Below, piece after piece: positions 9,047-15,555 of a DNA stretch of 19,147 nt; the stretch's first letter is position 1, and each line of letters opens with the position of its first letter. Origin of the DNA: Prevotellamassilia sp. (GTDB lineage Bacteria > Bacteroidota > Bacteroidia > Bacteroidales > Bacteroidaceae); NCBI GenBank assembly GCA_009775705.1, contig VSQE01000050.1:1-19147 (forward strand), written 5' to 3'. The notes beneath the pieces are model-generated. The model saw nothing but the letters and a program-made list of their open reading frames with translations. It ran no database searches and was not told the DNA's origin. Position numbers and translations under genes: made by a program.

Positions 9047-10150
9047 TCATTTAATGTTGAACTTAAAATATTTCTCCGAAACATTATGGAGCGGGATATA
9101 GGCAAGCAGCCGTGCCCGGATGCTTCCCTCGCCGCCCTGCAACAGGCTCACGGGAAACTCCACGCTCAGCACGTGGTTATATCCCATCCTTTCGTTCACG
9201 GCGAAAAGGGTTCCCGTCAGCACCCCGCCGGAAAGCGTCTTCACGCCGAAATACAGTTCGCAGCCCTGTTCGCGGCAAAAGGCCTGCCACTGTCCGAGGC
9301 TCACGGTGAACGTCTCCGCGTCATACCCGTATTTGTCCAGACTCAGGTCCATCCTGTAGTCGCGCCCCGCCGGGCCGGCCAGCATCAGGTTGGGAATGGT
9401 CTGCAAGGGCCGTGCGGCATCCTCAATCAGGAAATAGGAACCGGCGCTCTTGCGCAGGTAGAGGTCGCTGCGTATCAGTTCGTTCAGATAGGTACGCCCG
9501 TGGCAGATGACAGTCGCGCCCGAAGCAGTCAGCTCGCCGCGCGGTGCCACGGTGGCGCACGGCGGCAGCGGCTCCGTGCGCCGCAGGTCACGCGCCAGAT
9601 TCTTCTCCAGTTCTATCGCGTTGCAGCCGGTGAGCAGCTGGCAGTCCATCGGGAAATTCAGCGAAAGCAGTTCGCGGCCCTCGCGGCTCCAGCGCACGGA
9701 ATAGTTGCGCATCAGTTCGGACGAGAGGCCGAACGATTCCGTCCCGTCAAAAGCGGCCGCGGCCGCCGGGTTCCCCTTCACCGTCACCTTGTCCAGGCTC
9801 AAACGCATCTGGCGAGGCAACTGCGAAGGCAGGTCCAGCTCCAGCAGGTAGCGTTCCAGAAAATCATAAACCGGCGAGGGTTGCGAGGCCCTCAGCCCGG
9901 CAGGAAACAGATAATAGCCCACATGGGCCACCTCGCCCCAGCGGTTTGTCACCACGTGCAGGGGACGTCCCTGACGGGTAAAGTTTTCCGTATAGTCCGT
10001 AGCCGGCCGCAGGGTGTCGGCTCCGGACAGTCTCAGCACCCGCAACAGGGAGCCGATACGTTCCGTCGCGCCCCGCACCTGTGCCGTCGCGCCGGCCGGA
10101 AGGGCCGCGAGCAACAGAAGCAGGAGCGGGATGCGGAAAAGAGTATTCAT
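9047..10150 (-). CDS. Exported protein of unknown function with six cysteines (367 aa)
   Basis: Family not recognised. A Leu-rich signal peptide (MNTLFRIPLLLLLLAALPAG) ends near ATA|Q (residue 24). The mature part is mixed alpha/beta with six cysteines (in DCQ, GCN, PCA, ICH, FCR, GCE), which fits disulfides in an oxidising compartment. No catalytic signature is seen. Its ATG overlaps the stop of the zinc-ribbon/MORN gene by 4 nt (ATGA), a strong sign of translational coupling. It is therefore the first of five consecutive exported proteins directly coupled to a membrane-anchored one. The downstream gene starts 7 nt after its stop. Confidence 0.85.
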   Translation of the reverse strand: MNTLFRIPLLLLLLAALPAGATAQVRGATERIGSLLRVLRLSGADTLRPATDYTENFTRQGRPLHVVTNRWGEVAHVGYYLFPAGLRASQPSPVYDFLERYLLELDLPSQLPRQMRLSLDKVTVKGNPAAAAAFDGTESFGLSSELMRNYSVRWSREGRELLSLNFPMDCQLLTGCNAIELEKNLARDLRRTEPLPPCATVAPRGELTASGATVICHGRTYLNELIRSDLYLRKSAGSYFLIEDAARPLQTIPNLMLAGPAGRDYRMDLSLDKYGYDAETFTVSLGQWQAFCREQGCELYFGVKTLSGGVLTGTLFAVNERMGYNHVLSVEFPVSLLQGGEGSIRARLLAYIPLHNVSEKYFKFNIK

Positions 10151-10842
10151 CGCTTCACGATAGTCTGGTTACCGGTAGCCTTCTGGTACCAGGTGCCCAT
10201 AAGCAGCTTGCCGTCGCGGAACTGTCCCACCACATAATCGCCTGCGGCGGCCATGTCCTCCTTGGTCTCGACAATGCGGTGTGCCCGCCTGTAGGTGATG
10301 GTACCGTTGCCGTGAGGCTGTCCGTTGCGGATGTCGCCGGTATAGGTGGCGTAGCCCAGATTCAGCGTGTTGGAGGGAGCCGGCGCCTTCGGTTCTTTCG
10401 GCTTCACGGGTTTTTCGGGTTCGGCCTGCTCGGGCTCTTCCTTTACAGGTTCCTTTGCCTGCCCGGGTTCTTTCCGTCCGGCCGCGGTGTCGGCCTTGAC
10501 GCTGTCCGTTGCAGGCGAATCGGTCTTCACGGTGTCCACGGCCAAGGAGTCCACTCCCGTTGCCGTGCTCTCTCCGCCGCCGGAAAGCGACGCCACAGCG
10601 ATTCCGCCGCCCACGAGCGCCACGGCGGCACCGCCGATCACCGCAATCTTATATTTCTCCCAGAAGGTCTTGGGAGCACGGGTCTTCATCAGCGGTTCGC
10701 CACACTCCGAGCAGACGAAGTCGCGTCCCTGCCGGACCTGCTGCACCTCCTTCGAGGCACATTTGGGACAGGCATTCCCGTCGCCGTCCTTGTCCTTGTT
10801 CGTACAGATACCGTAGAGGTATCCGCCTGTCTTTCTTGCCAT
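10147..10842 (-). CDS. Zinc-ribbon, single-TM, MORN-repeat membrane protein (231 aa)
   Basis: Three regions are visible. The N-terminus has a zinc ribbon with paired cysteines CPKC (25-28) and CSEC (44-47), plus Cys13. A TM helix spans about 66-86 (IAVIGGAAVALVGGGIAVAS). It is followed by a low-complexity linker (about 90-155) rich in Thr, Asp and Val and then in Pro, Glu and Lys. The C-terminus has two MORN-type repeats: YTGDIRNGQPHGNGTITY (167-184) and a weaker one near 203-219 (YVVGQFRDGKLLMGTWY). With Lys and Arg on the N-terminal flank of the helix, the zinc ribbon is probably cytoplasmic and the MORN part periplasmic. That would link the cytoplasmic tubulin-like protein with the exported partners (inference). 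It begins 18 nt after the tubulin-like stop and overlaps the next gene by 4 nt. Confidence 0.88.
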   Translation of the reverse strand: MARKTGGYLYGICTNKDKDGDGNACPKCASKEVQQVRQGRDFVCSECGEPLMKTRAPKTFWEKYKIAVIGGAAVALVGGGIAVASLSGGGESTATGVDSLAVDTVKTDSPATDSVKADTAAGRKEPGQAKEPVKEEPEQAEPEKPVKPKEPKAPAPSNTLNLGYATYTGDIRNGQPHGNGTITYRRAHRIVETKEDMAAAGDYVVGQFRDGKLLMGTWYQKATGNQTIVKR

Positions 10843-10860
10843 AATACTGTTTCTTATCTG

Positions 10861-13800
10861 TTATTTCCTGTTGATCATTTCCATGGCCTTGCGGGCCGCA
10901 TCGGCATATTTCTTATATTTGGGGCTCTGCGGTCCCGACGTCTCGCGGGCCACATAGTCGCGCATGATGGCCTTCACGCCGCCGAGCATCGCCTCGCGTT
11001 CGCTCACGCGGAGGTCGGGATTGGCAAGCACCTCCTTCACCTTGTCGATGATGTCCTCCTGCATTTCCTGAGTAAGTTCCTCGCTGACGGAAAGGCCGGT
11101 AAAGTCTTTCGAGATCAGGGTCTTTATCTCAGAATCGAACTCATCGAGCGTGATGACGCACCATCCCTTTTCCTCGCGGTGGTCCTCGGTGAATTGCAGG
11201 ATGTTGTTGGCCGCGGCAATGAAGAAGTAAGGCGTCATGTCCTTCAGCGACACCTTCTCCTCACCCATCAGTCCGGCCAGCTGCGTGCCATCGCCCTCGC
11301 TGTGGAGCAGGATGCGGGCATCCTTGGCCTCCGTCTCGTTGGGGTTCTTCACCATGCCGTCGTATTCGCGTTCGTACTGCGGCAACCAGGAAATGGCACG
11401 CATGGGGAAACAATATTTCACCTCGACAATGGTGATCTCGTTCTTCCGCGTACTTGTCGTGTCAAACTGGATGGAACTGCCCGGTGTGGCGTTGCCGAAG
11501 GAGCTGCGCATGGCAGCCTCCAACTTGCCGGCAAAGGACTTCAGCCCATCGTCGCCCTCATAGTTGGGCAGCGTGACGAGGATGGTCTTGCGGTTGATGG
11601 ATTCGGGCGAGGCCACGGGATTGGGGTTGTTCTTCAGCGCCTTCGAGAGCTGGCTGTCGTCCAGTTTCAGGAACACGCCGCTCTGCTCGATGATGCTGCT
11701 GGCGAAATTGCGGATGTCGGTCTCCGTGGCGAGCACCTTCTGCAACTGTTGCAGAATGTTGATGCCCATGATGCGGTCGTTGCGGCGGTTGTTGTCGTGG
11801 TAGACGCTGATCTGCTCATGCAGATACTGCTCGGCAATCTCGCTCACGGTGTTCTCGTCAATGCGCTTGGCCAGGTCGTCGAAATGGGCATAGGGCTGGT
11901 TGCCGGCCACGGCGTGGCGCAGGATGCCGGCAAACGTGTCCATCTGCGTCTTGTCCACCACCAGTTCTTCCTCGAACCTCACCATCTTGTCGTCCTCGCT
12001 CACCTCGATGATGCTCTGCCGCACGTCCATGCGCCGGTTCTGGCGGTTGCGGTCGGCGATGCGCTGTTCCAGCACGGTCTGCGACATCACCAGCTTGCCG
12101 ATGAAGAGCGTGATCTGCTCGTGGAACAGCTCGAACTCGCCGCGCAACTTGGAGAGCAGGCGCATCTGGAACTGGCGGGCCACCTTCAAGGTGCGCTCCG
12201 CGTACAGGTCGGCCAGGATCTGCTGGTGGTCGGTATACAAACGGGCGGACTTGCCGAGAACGGCGCGCGACAGCACTCCGGCGTGCGTCCAGTCCTCGAC
12301 ATTGGCGGCCGCCTCGTCGGTGAACTGCTTGATCTTGTCGTCGGCAGCGGCAATCTCGCCTTCCAGTTTCTCGGTACGTGTCTTCACGAAGATGAGAATC
12401 TCGTTGCAGATGTTCAGCAGGTCGTTCATGGAGAGCTTGCCCTCGTACCACTGCGTGTACAGGCTCTTCTCGATGCACTCCACGATGTACTGTGCCTGCT
12501 CCTTGAGCACGCGGTCGTCGCTCTTGTCCTTATAGTATTCCTCCACGCCCTGTTTCAGGCGGAAATGGTGCAGGAACTGCTCCTCGCAGTAGCTTTGCAG
12601 GTATTTCAGCGGACTCTTGTCGGCATTCTTGGCCTCGTCGTAGGAGAAGAAGTTCGTTGTGGCGTCCCAGAACTCTTTGACGGGGGTCACCTTCTTGTCC
12701 GTCTCTAAAATCTTCTCGTTGAGCGTCAGGTGCGAATCGTCCAGTTTCCATTCGCGCAGATTGCCCTCGTCGCGCGTATATTCGGAATAGTCGCGGCGCA
12801 CCGGCTCGGACACGAAACCCAGATCGTCCTTGTAGTTGTTGAACTGCATCTGCCAAATCAGGCGCTGGCTCACGGTGTAGGTGACGTGCTCCACGATGCG
12901 TTCCTCGGGATAGATAACGCGCTTGATGCCGAAGGAATTGATGGCCTTCGTGCGCACCCGTTCGCGGTCGCCGGCCTTCGACTTCTCGCTGTATTCCACG
13001 CAGAAGTCATTGATGTTCTCCAAGCTCCACGAGCGGATCAGGTCGCTGGTGGTGCCGTCCTTGAAGGTCATGAACATGCGGAAATAGACCGTGTCGGCCA
13101 ACAGACGGGGCAGTTCCGTGAAGGAATTGACCACCACACCGTTCTCGTTCACGTTCGAGTAGACGGTCAGGCCGAACTGCTTGAGGCGGCTCGTGTCGAG
13201 CGCCACGTGCTCGGCACCGCTGATCACATCGCACGGCAGCCAGCTGCCCACGTTCAGCGCATTCAGCTCTCGCAGGGCGGCATATCCATTCTGGTGGTAG
13301 CGGCCGGCCTGGCAGCCCGAAGGAATGTCTAATTCGGGCAGCATGGCATAGACGTCGATGATGGCTGCGGGATATTTCAGACGGGTCTGGGCGGCCACGT
13401 CGACGATGGAGCCGGAACCCGTTCCGCCGGCCAGACCGGTGAAGATGTGGATGTGGACGGAATCCTTGTGCGTGATTTCCTTCACCTTGCCGTACTGGTT
13501 GGCCAGCGCCGAGAGATACTTCTGGCAGTTCGAGGCAAAGAGGATGCGGCCCGCACGGCGCTTCTGGCCGGCGGCGGCGCCCACCTCGCCCAGCGTATGC
13601 CGCATGGAGGCTCCGTTCTTCACGATGTGCTTCAGACCGGGAAAGTTGTTGACATTGTCCAGAATCATGTTCAGGTCCACCGACTTGATGTCGACAAACT
13701 CGCTCTCGGTGAACGAGGCGTCCTTGCCCAGCACCCTGAACGAGGGGTCGCCGGGCTTCATCATCTCGCGCGTGGAGTCCACATAGACAAAGCCTATGGG

Positions 13801-13929
13801 CAAATCGGCCCGCGCCGCATCGTCGGGAAACTCCTGGTAGATACGTTTCTTAATCGCCTTGAGCACCTTTCCGCCGGTACCGCCCAGTCCCACAAGAATG
13901 TGACTGCGGTTTTCTTGATCCATTGCCAT
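10861..13929 (-). CDS. FtsZ/tubulin-superfamily protein, Tubulin_2 (FtsZl1-like), 1022 aa
   Basis: Large cytoplasmic protein with a tubulin/FtsZ-type GTPase domain at the N-terminus. Residues 11-20 (ILVGLGGTGG) are the first nucleotide-binding loop. Residues 165-173 (GLAGGTGSG) match the tubulin signature GGGTG[ST]G that holds the GTP phosphates. AMLPELDIPSGCQ (195-207) and YAALRELNAL (216-225) follow as in the Tubulin_2 group. There is no signal peptide and no TM helix. The remaining 700 or so residues are largely helical, including a probable coiled coil (RTEKLEGEIAAADDKIKQF, about 517-535), and have no counterpart in FtsZ, which is about 400 residues. Makarova and Koonin (2010) described such long proteins as FtsZl1 and proposed a role in membrane remodelling, often next to vWA-domain genes. 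No vWA gene is present here. ATGs at 13929 and 13923 are both possible starts. It is a likely founder component of the operon. Confidence 0.9.
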   Translation of the reverse strand: MAMDQENRSHILVGLGGTGGKVLKAIKKRIYQEFPDDAARADLPIGFVYVDSTREMMKPGDPSFRVLGKDASFTESEFVDIKSVDLNMILDNVNNFPGLKHIVKNGASMRHTLGEVGAAAGQKRRAGRILFASNCQKYLSALANQYGKVKEITHKDSVHIHIFTGLAGGTGSGSIVDVAAQTRLKYPAAIIDVYAMLPELDIPSGCQAGRYHQNGYAALRELNALNVGSWLPCDVISGAEHVALDTSRLKQFGLTVYSNVNENGVVVNSFTELPRLLADTVYFRMFMTFKDGTTSDLIRSWSLENINDFCVEYSEKSKAGDRERVRTKAINSFGIKRVIYPEERIVEHVTYTVSQRLIWQMQFNNYKDDLGFVSEPVRRDYSEYTRDEGNLREWKLDDSHLTLNEKILETDKKVTPVKEFWDATTNFFSYDEAKNADKSPLKYLQSYCEEQFLHHFRLKQGVEEYYKDKSDDRVLKEQAQYIVECIEKSLYTQWYEGKLSMNDLLNICNEILIFVKTRTEKLEGEIAAADDKIKQFTDEAAANVEDWTHAGVLSRAVLGKSARLYTDHQQILADLYAERTLKVARQFQMRLLSKLRGEFELFHEQITLFIGKLVMSQTVLEQRIADRNRQNRRMDVRQSIIEVSEDDKMVRFEEELVVDKTQMDTFAGILRHAVAGNQPYAHFDDLAKRIDENTVSEIAEQYLHEQISVYHDNNRRNDRIMGINILQQLQKVLATETDIRNFASSIIEQSGVFLKLDDSQLSKALKNNPNPVASPESINRKTILVTLPNYEGDDGLKSFAGKLEAAMRSSFGNATPGSSIQFDTTSTRKNEITIVEVKYCFPMRAISWLPQYEREYDGMVKNPNETEAKDARILLHSEGDGTQLAGLMGEEKVSLKDMTPYFFIAAANNILQFTEDHREEKGWCVITLDEFDSEIKTLISKDFTGLSVSEELTQEMQEDIIDKVKEVLANPDLRVSEREAMLGGVKAIMRDYVARETSGPQSPKYKKYADAARKAMEMINRK

Positions 13930-14000
13930 AACTCTATTGTTTTTTATCTGTTATATATAAATTATTATTTCATGATCTGTCTGAAAATGTCTCCGTTTCC

Positions 14001-14022
14001 GCGCCCCGACTTGTCCGGGCGC
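14001..14022 (-). other. GC-rich hairpin between membrane-protein gene and tubulin-like gene
   Basis: GCGCCC (14001-14006) and GGGCGC (14017-14022) can pair just downstream of the stop of the three-TM gene on the minus strand. No T-run follows, so it is more likely an RNA-processing or partial attenuation element, or simply incidental, than a full terminator. The tubulin-like gene starts 71 nt further on, after an AT-rich spacer. Confidence 0.35.
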
Positions 14023-14029
14023 AAAAGGG

Positions 14030-14608
14030 TCAGCGACGGTACCGCCGCGGCGCACGGCCGGACCTGACGGCAACAGGGCGTCCGCCCCCGCGGCGATAGT
14101 CCGCCCGACCGGGACGGCCGCCATACATGGGAGCGCCGGCCACCGCAACGGCCGCCGCCGTCAGCACAAAAGCCAGTGCCATCCAGCCGGCGCGCCGCCA
14201 CAGAAAGGCGTTCACGCCGCTCCTCATCCCATCCGTCACCGCACGAATGTCCGAGCCTCCGTCCGAGACGGCCTCCAGCGACACCAGACGCGCGAATTTC
14301 CGGGAAATCCATCCGGAGCCTTCCCCGGCCTCCCCGGCCGACAGGGCCATACTCTCCATTCCGCCGGCCGCAACGCTCAGCGTGTGCCCCACATCGGAAA
14401 CATAGCCACGCGCATACAGACCGCCGCAGAACAGCGTGGCCTGAAACCACAGGAACACCGCCAACACTCCTCCGGCCACAGCCGAAAGCGGGGTGATGCG
14501 GCGACTCCACAAACGCATGCCGGCCACCAGGGCAAACCCCGACAGCAACACTGCCATCAGAAGACCCGCGGCCAGACACACAACGATATGTTCAGTAATA
14601 GAAAACAT
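14030..14608 (-). CDS. Three-TM membrane protein with Arg-rich C-terminal tail (192 aa)
   Basis: Family not recognised. The preferred start is the ATG at 14608, preceded by AGGA 7 nt upstream. This gives MFSITEHIVVCLAAGLLMAV, directly entering TM1 (about 8-30). TM2 lies at about 40-66 (AVAGGVLAVFLWFQATLFCGG) and TM3 at about 140-160 (WMALAFVLTAAAVAVAG). The loop between TM2 and TM3 is about 70 residues. The last 30 residues hold 11 arginines and one acidic residue. By the positive-inside rule that tail is cytoplasmic and could contact nucleic acid, acidic lipids or an acidic protein partner (inference). An in-frame ATG at 14716 lies upstream of the best promoter match and is rejected. It is the first gene of the operon, 100 nt before the tubulin-like gene, and may be transcribed with it. 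Confidence 0.75.
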   Translation of the reverse strand: MFSITEHIVVCLAAGLLMAVLLSGFALVAGMRLWSRRITPLSAVAGGVLAVFLWFQATLFCGGLYARGYVSDVGHTLSVAAGGMESMALSAGEAGEGSGWISRKFARLVSLEAVSDGGSDIRAVTDGMRSGVNAFLWRRAGWMALAFVLTAAAVAVAGAPMYGGRPGRADYRRGGGRPVAVRSGRAPRRYRR

Positions 14609-14665
14609 AAAAAAATCCTTCCGTTTTTCTGTAATTCCGGCCCGATGGTCCGAACAATGGTGCGG

Positions 14666-14698
14666 CGAATTTAAGGATTTTAATGTGTTTAAGAAAAC
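14666..14698 (-). promoter_or_regulatory. Candidate promoter of the tubulin-like operon
   Basis: On the minus strand TAAATTCG (14673-14666) resembles the Bacteroidota -7 element TAnnTTTG with one mismatch. TTTT (14697-14694) lies 20 nt upstream, at the place of the -33 element. The predicted RNA start near 14660 leaves a leader of about 50 nt before the ATG at 14608. An inverted repeat, GTGTTT (14685-14690) with AAACAC (14695-14700), overlaps the -33 element and could be an operator. Confidence 0.5.
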
Positions 14699-14699
14699 A

Positions 14700-14707
14700 C
14701 CCCCCCC
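14700..14707. repeat. Homopolymer of eight C upstream of operon promoter
   Basis: Eight consecutive C lie directly upstream of the candidate -33 element of the operon promoter and touch the inverted repeat 14685-14700. Such runs can change length by polymerase slippage. Whether this one varies cannot be told from one sequence. Confidence 0.5.
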
Positions 14708-14846
14708 ATTTAACATTTAATTAACACTATTAACTTCCATATTCCGTGCGGAAATTCGCCTTCCGGAATCCTCTTTTTTCGCGGGGAACCATACCGGAAA
14801 CAGATATGGGAACCCAAAACGAAATCTAAAAGTAAGTTAATTAACA

Positions 14847-14878
14847 TTTGCTTTTCGCCCGCGGATGCAGTATATTTG
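14847..14878 (+). promoter_or_regulatory. Consensus Bacteroidota promoter (TTTG-N20-TATATTTG)
   Basis: TTTG at 14847-14850 and TATATTTG at 14871-14878 are separated by 20 nt and match the -33 and -7 consensus of the Bacteroidota housekeeping sigma factor without mismatch. The predicted RNA start is near 14884. There is no gene directly downstream; instead a terminator follows within about 20-45 nt. Confidence 0.75.
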
Positions 14879-14883
14879 CACCA

Positions 14884-14929
14884 GCAAAGCAGAACAACCC
14901 TGAAAAGCCGCCTATCGGGCGGTTTTTTT
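14884..14929 (+). ncRNA. Possible very short RNA or attenuated leader
   Basis: This is the interval between the predicted start of the consensus promoter (14847-14878) and the end of the intrinsic terminator (14903-14929), about 45 nt. No ORF with a start codon fits inside. It may be a short stable RNA, a leader whose terminator is sometimes bypassed, or the remains of a deleted gene. No known RNA family is recognised. Confidence 0.3.
14903..14929 (+). terminator. Intrinsic terminator
   Basis: CCGCC (14908-14912) pairs with GGCGG (14918-14922) around the loop TATCG. The stem can be lengthened by four A upstream pairing with the T-run that follows (14923-14929, seven T). Stem, loop and T-run are all as expected for plus-strand intrinsic termination. 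Confidence 0.8.
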
Positions 14930-14940
14930 CGTTGCTTAAC

Positions 14941-15020
14941 GTGAGAAAAACATCCGATCTTGTTGAAAAAAGGTCCTATCTTTTTCAAAAAAGATACTAT
15001 GTTGTGAAAAATAGGTCCCT
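14941..15020. repeat. Four degenerate direct repeats at about 21-bp spacing, with A-tracts
   Basis: Units of 18 bp begin at 14941, 14962, 14983 and 15003. The second to fourth read GTTGAAAAAAGGTCCTAT, TTTCAAAAAAGATACTAT and TGTGAAAAATAGGTCCCT; the first is weaker (12 of 18 positions equal the second). Spacing of 21, 21 and 20 bp is two helical turns, so all units face one side of the DNA and the A-tracts are in phase for bending. A 9-bp inverted repeat (14977-14985 with 14988-14996) is embedded. A regulator binding array or a curved-DNA element is plausible. Confidence 0.5.
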
Positions 15021-15200
15021 TCCCGGAGTTTTTCCGAAAAACCCGAAAGTTAAACTTCGTCTCCATCCATTAAAAAGATTGAAATAGCAAATGTGCGGCT
15101 TTGCGGCTTTTTGAGTTTGGCACACTTTTTGCATGTACGTTCCGTCCGATGCTTCCGCAAGTGCGGACCGGCCGGATTTTCCGTACATCCGGAAAGCGCA

Positions 15201-15227
15201 TCCCACACAATCGGTCCCACACAATCG
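15201..15227. repeat. 13-bp tandem direct repeat
   Basis: TCCCACACAATCG occurs at 15201-15213 and again at 15215-15227, one base apart, a perfect local duplication. It lies in non-coding DNA; no function is evident. Confidence 0.6.
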
Positions 15228-15302
15228 AGCGGAATGAAGAAATCCGCTTCCTCCCGCCGTACCCTCCATCCGGAAAGATTAACTGTTACAGAGTTTATAG
15301 AA

Positions 15303-15322
15303 ATGTTAATTTTATGTTAATT
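15303..15322. repeat. Two ATGTTAATT direct repeats, 11-bp period
   Basis: ATGTTAATT is at 15303-15311 and 15314-15322, one helical turn apart, in the AT-rich region upstream of the regulator gene. It could be a pair of binding sites or simple AT-rich repetition. Confidence 0.35.
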
Positions 15323-15523
15323 ATTCGGGGGGTAATTTTCGATATTCACAAAATTTATATTTTCGTATCGTTATAGAAAAGTCTCGACAAACAATAGGAA
15401 AAAAACTGGCTTGCGGAAGGCTCTGAGCAATATATGTCGGCCAAATGCACAAAAATGTTCACTTTTTTGCATCTTTTGTACACAGTCGCCCTCCAAAACC
15501 GTGGTTAATCCGGAATGATTTTG

Positions 15524-15531
15524 TAGATTTG
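15524..15531 (+). promoter_or_regulatory. -7 promoter element of the WYL-type regulator gene
   Basis: TAGATTTG matches TAnnTTTG exactly and lies 24 nt before the ATG at 15556. No good -33 element is visible at the right distance (GTGGTTAAT near 15501-15509). The position makes the in-frame ATG at 15445 an unlikely start, because it would lie upstream of the promoter. Confidence 0.55.
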
Positions 15532-15555
15532 CCTCATCAAGACTTAACCAAGAAA

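Larger units (their letters stand above)
14609..15555. other. 947-bp non-coding divergent region
   Basis: No convincing gene is seen on either strand; the short ORFs here lack coding character. The region holds a minus-strand promoter for the operon, a run of eight C, a consensus plus-strand promoter followed at once by a terminator, and an array of A-tract repeats. It also holds a 13-bp tandem repeat, a pair of ATGTTAATT repeats and the regulator promoter, each listed separately. Composition is clearly more AT-rich than in the neighbouring genes. Confidence 0.7.

Noticed and set aside
9040..9105. Upstream start for the 234-aa exported protein
   Set aside because: It would overlap the preceding gene by 59 nt and place extra residues ahead of a perfect signal peptide.
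10081..12708. 875-residue open frame on the plus strand opposite the tubulin-like gene
   Set aside because: Its composition (His, Val, Leu, Gly and Gln rich) is typical of the complementary frame of a GC-rich gene, and the opposite strand has clear tubulin motifs.
13965..14579. 204-residue minus-strand frame overlapping the three-TM gene
   Set aside because: Gly, Arg and Cys-rich shadow without TM segments or a signal; the other frame encodes clear TM helices.
14030..14716. Longer form of the three-TM protein starting at 14716
   Set aside because: It adds 36 non-conserved-looking residues, lies upstream of the likely promoter, and lacks the AGGA site seen before 14608.
14941..15020. A-tract array as a CRISPR
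   Set aside because: Units are degenerate, spacers are only about 3 bp, and no cas gene is in the window.
15445..15555. Upstream start for the regulator
   Set aside because: The extra 37 residues do not look like a domain and the -7 promoter element lies inside them.
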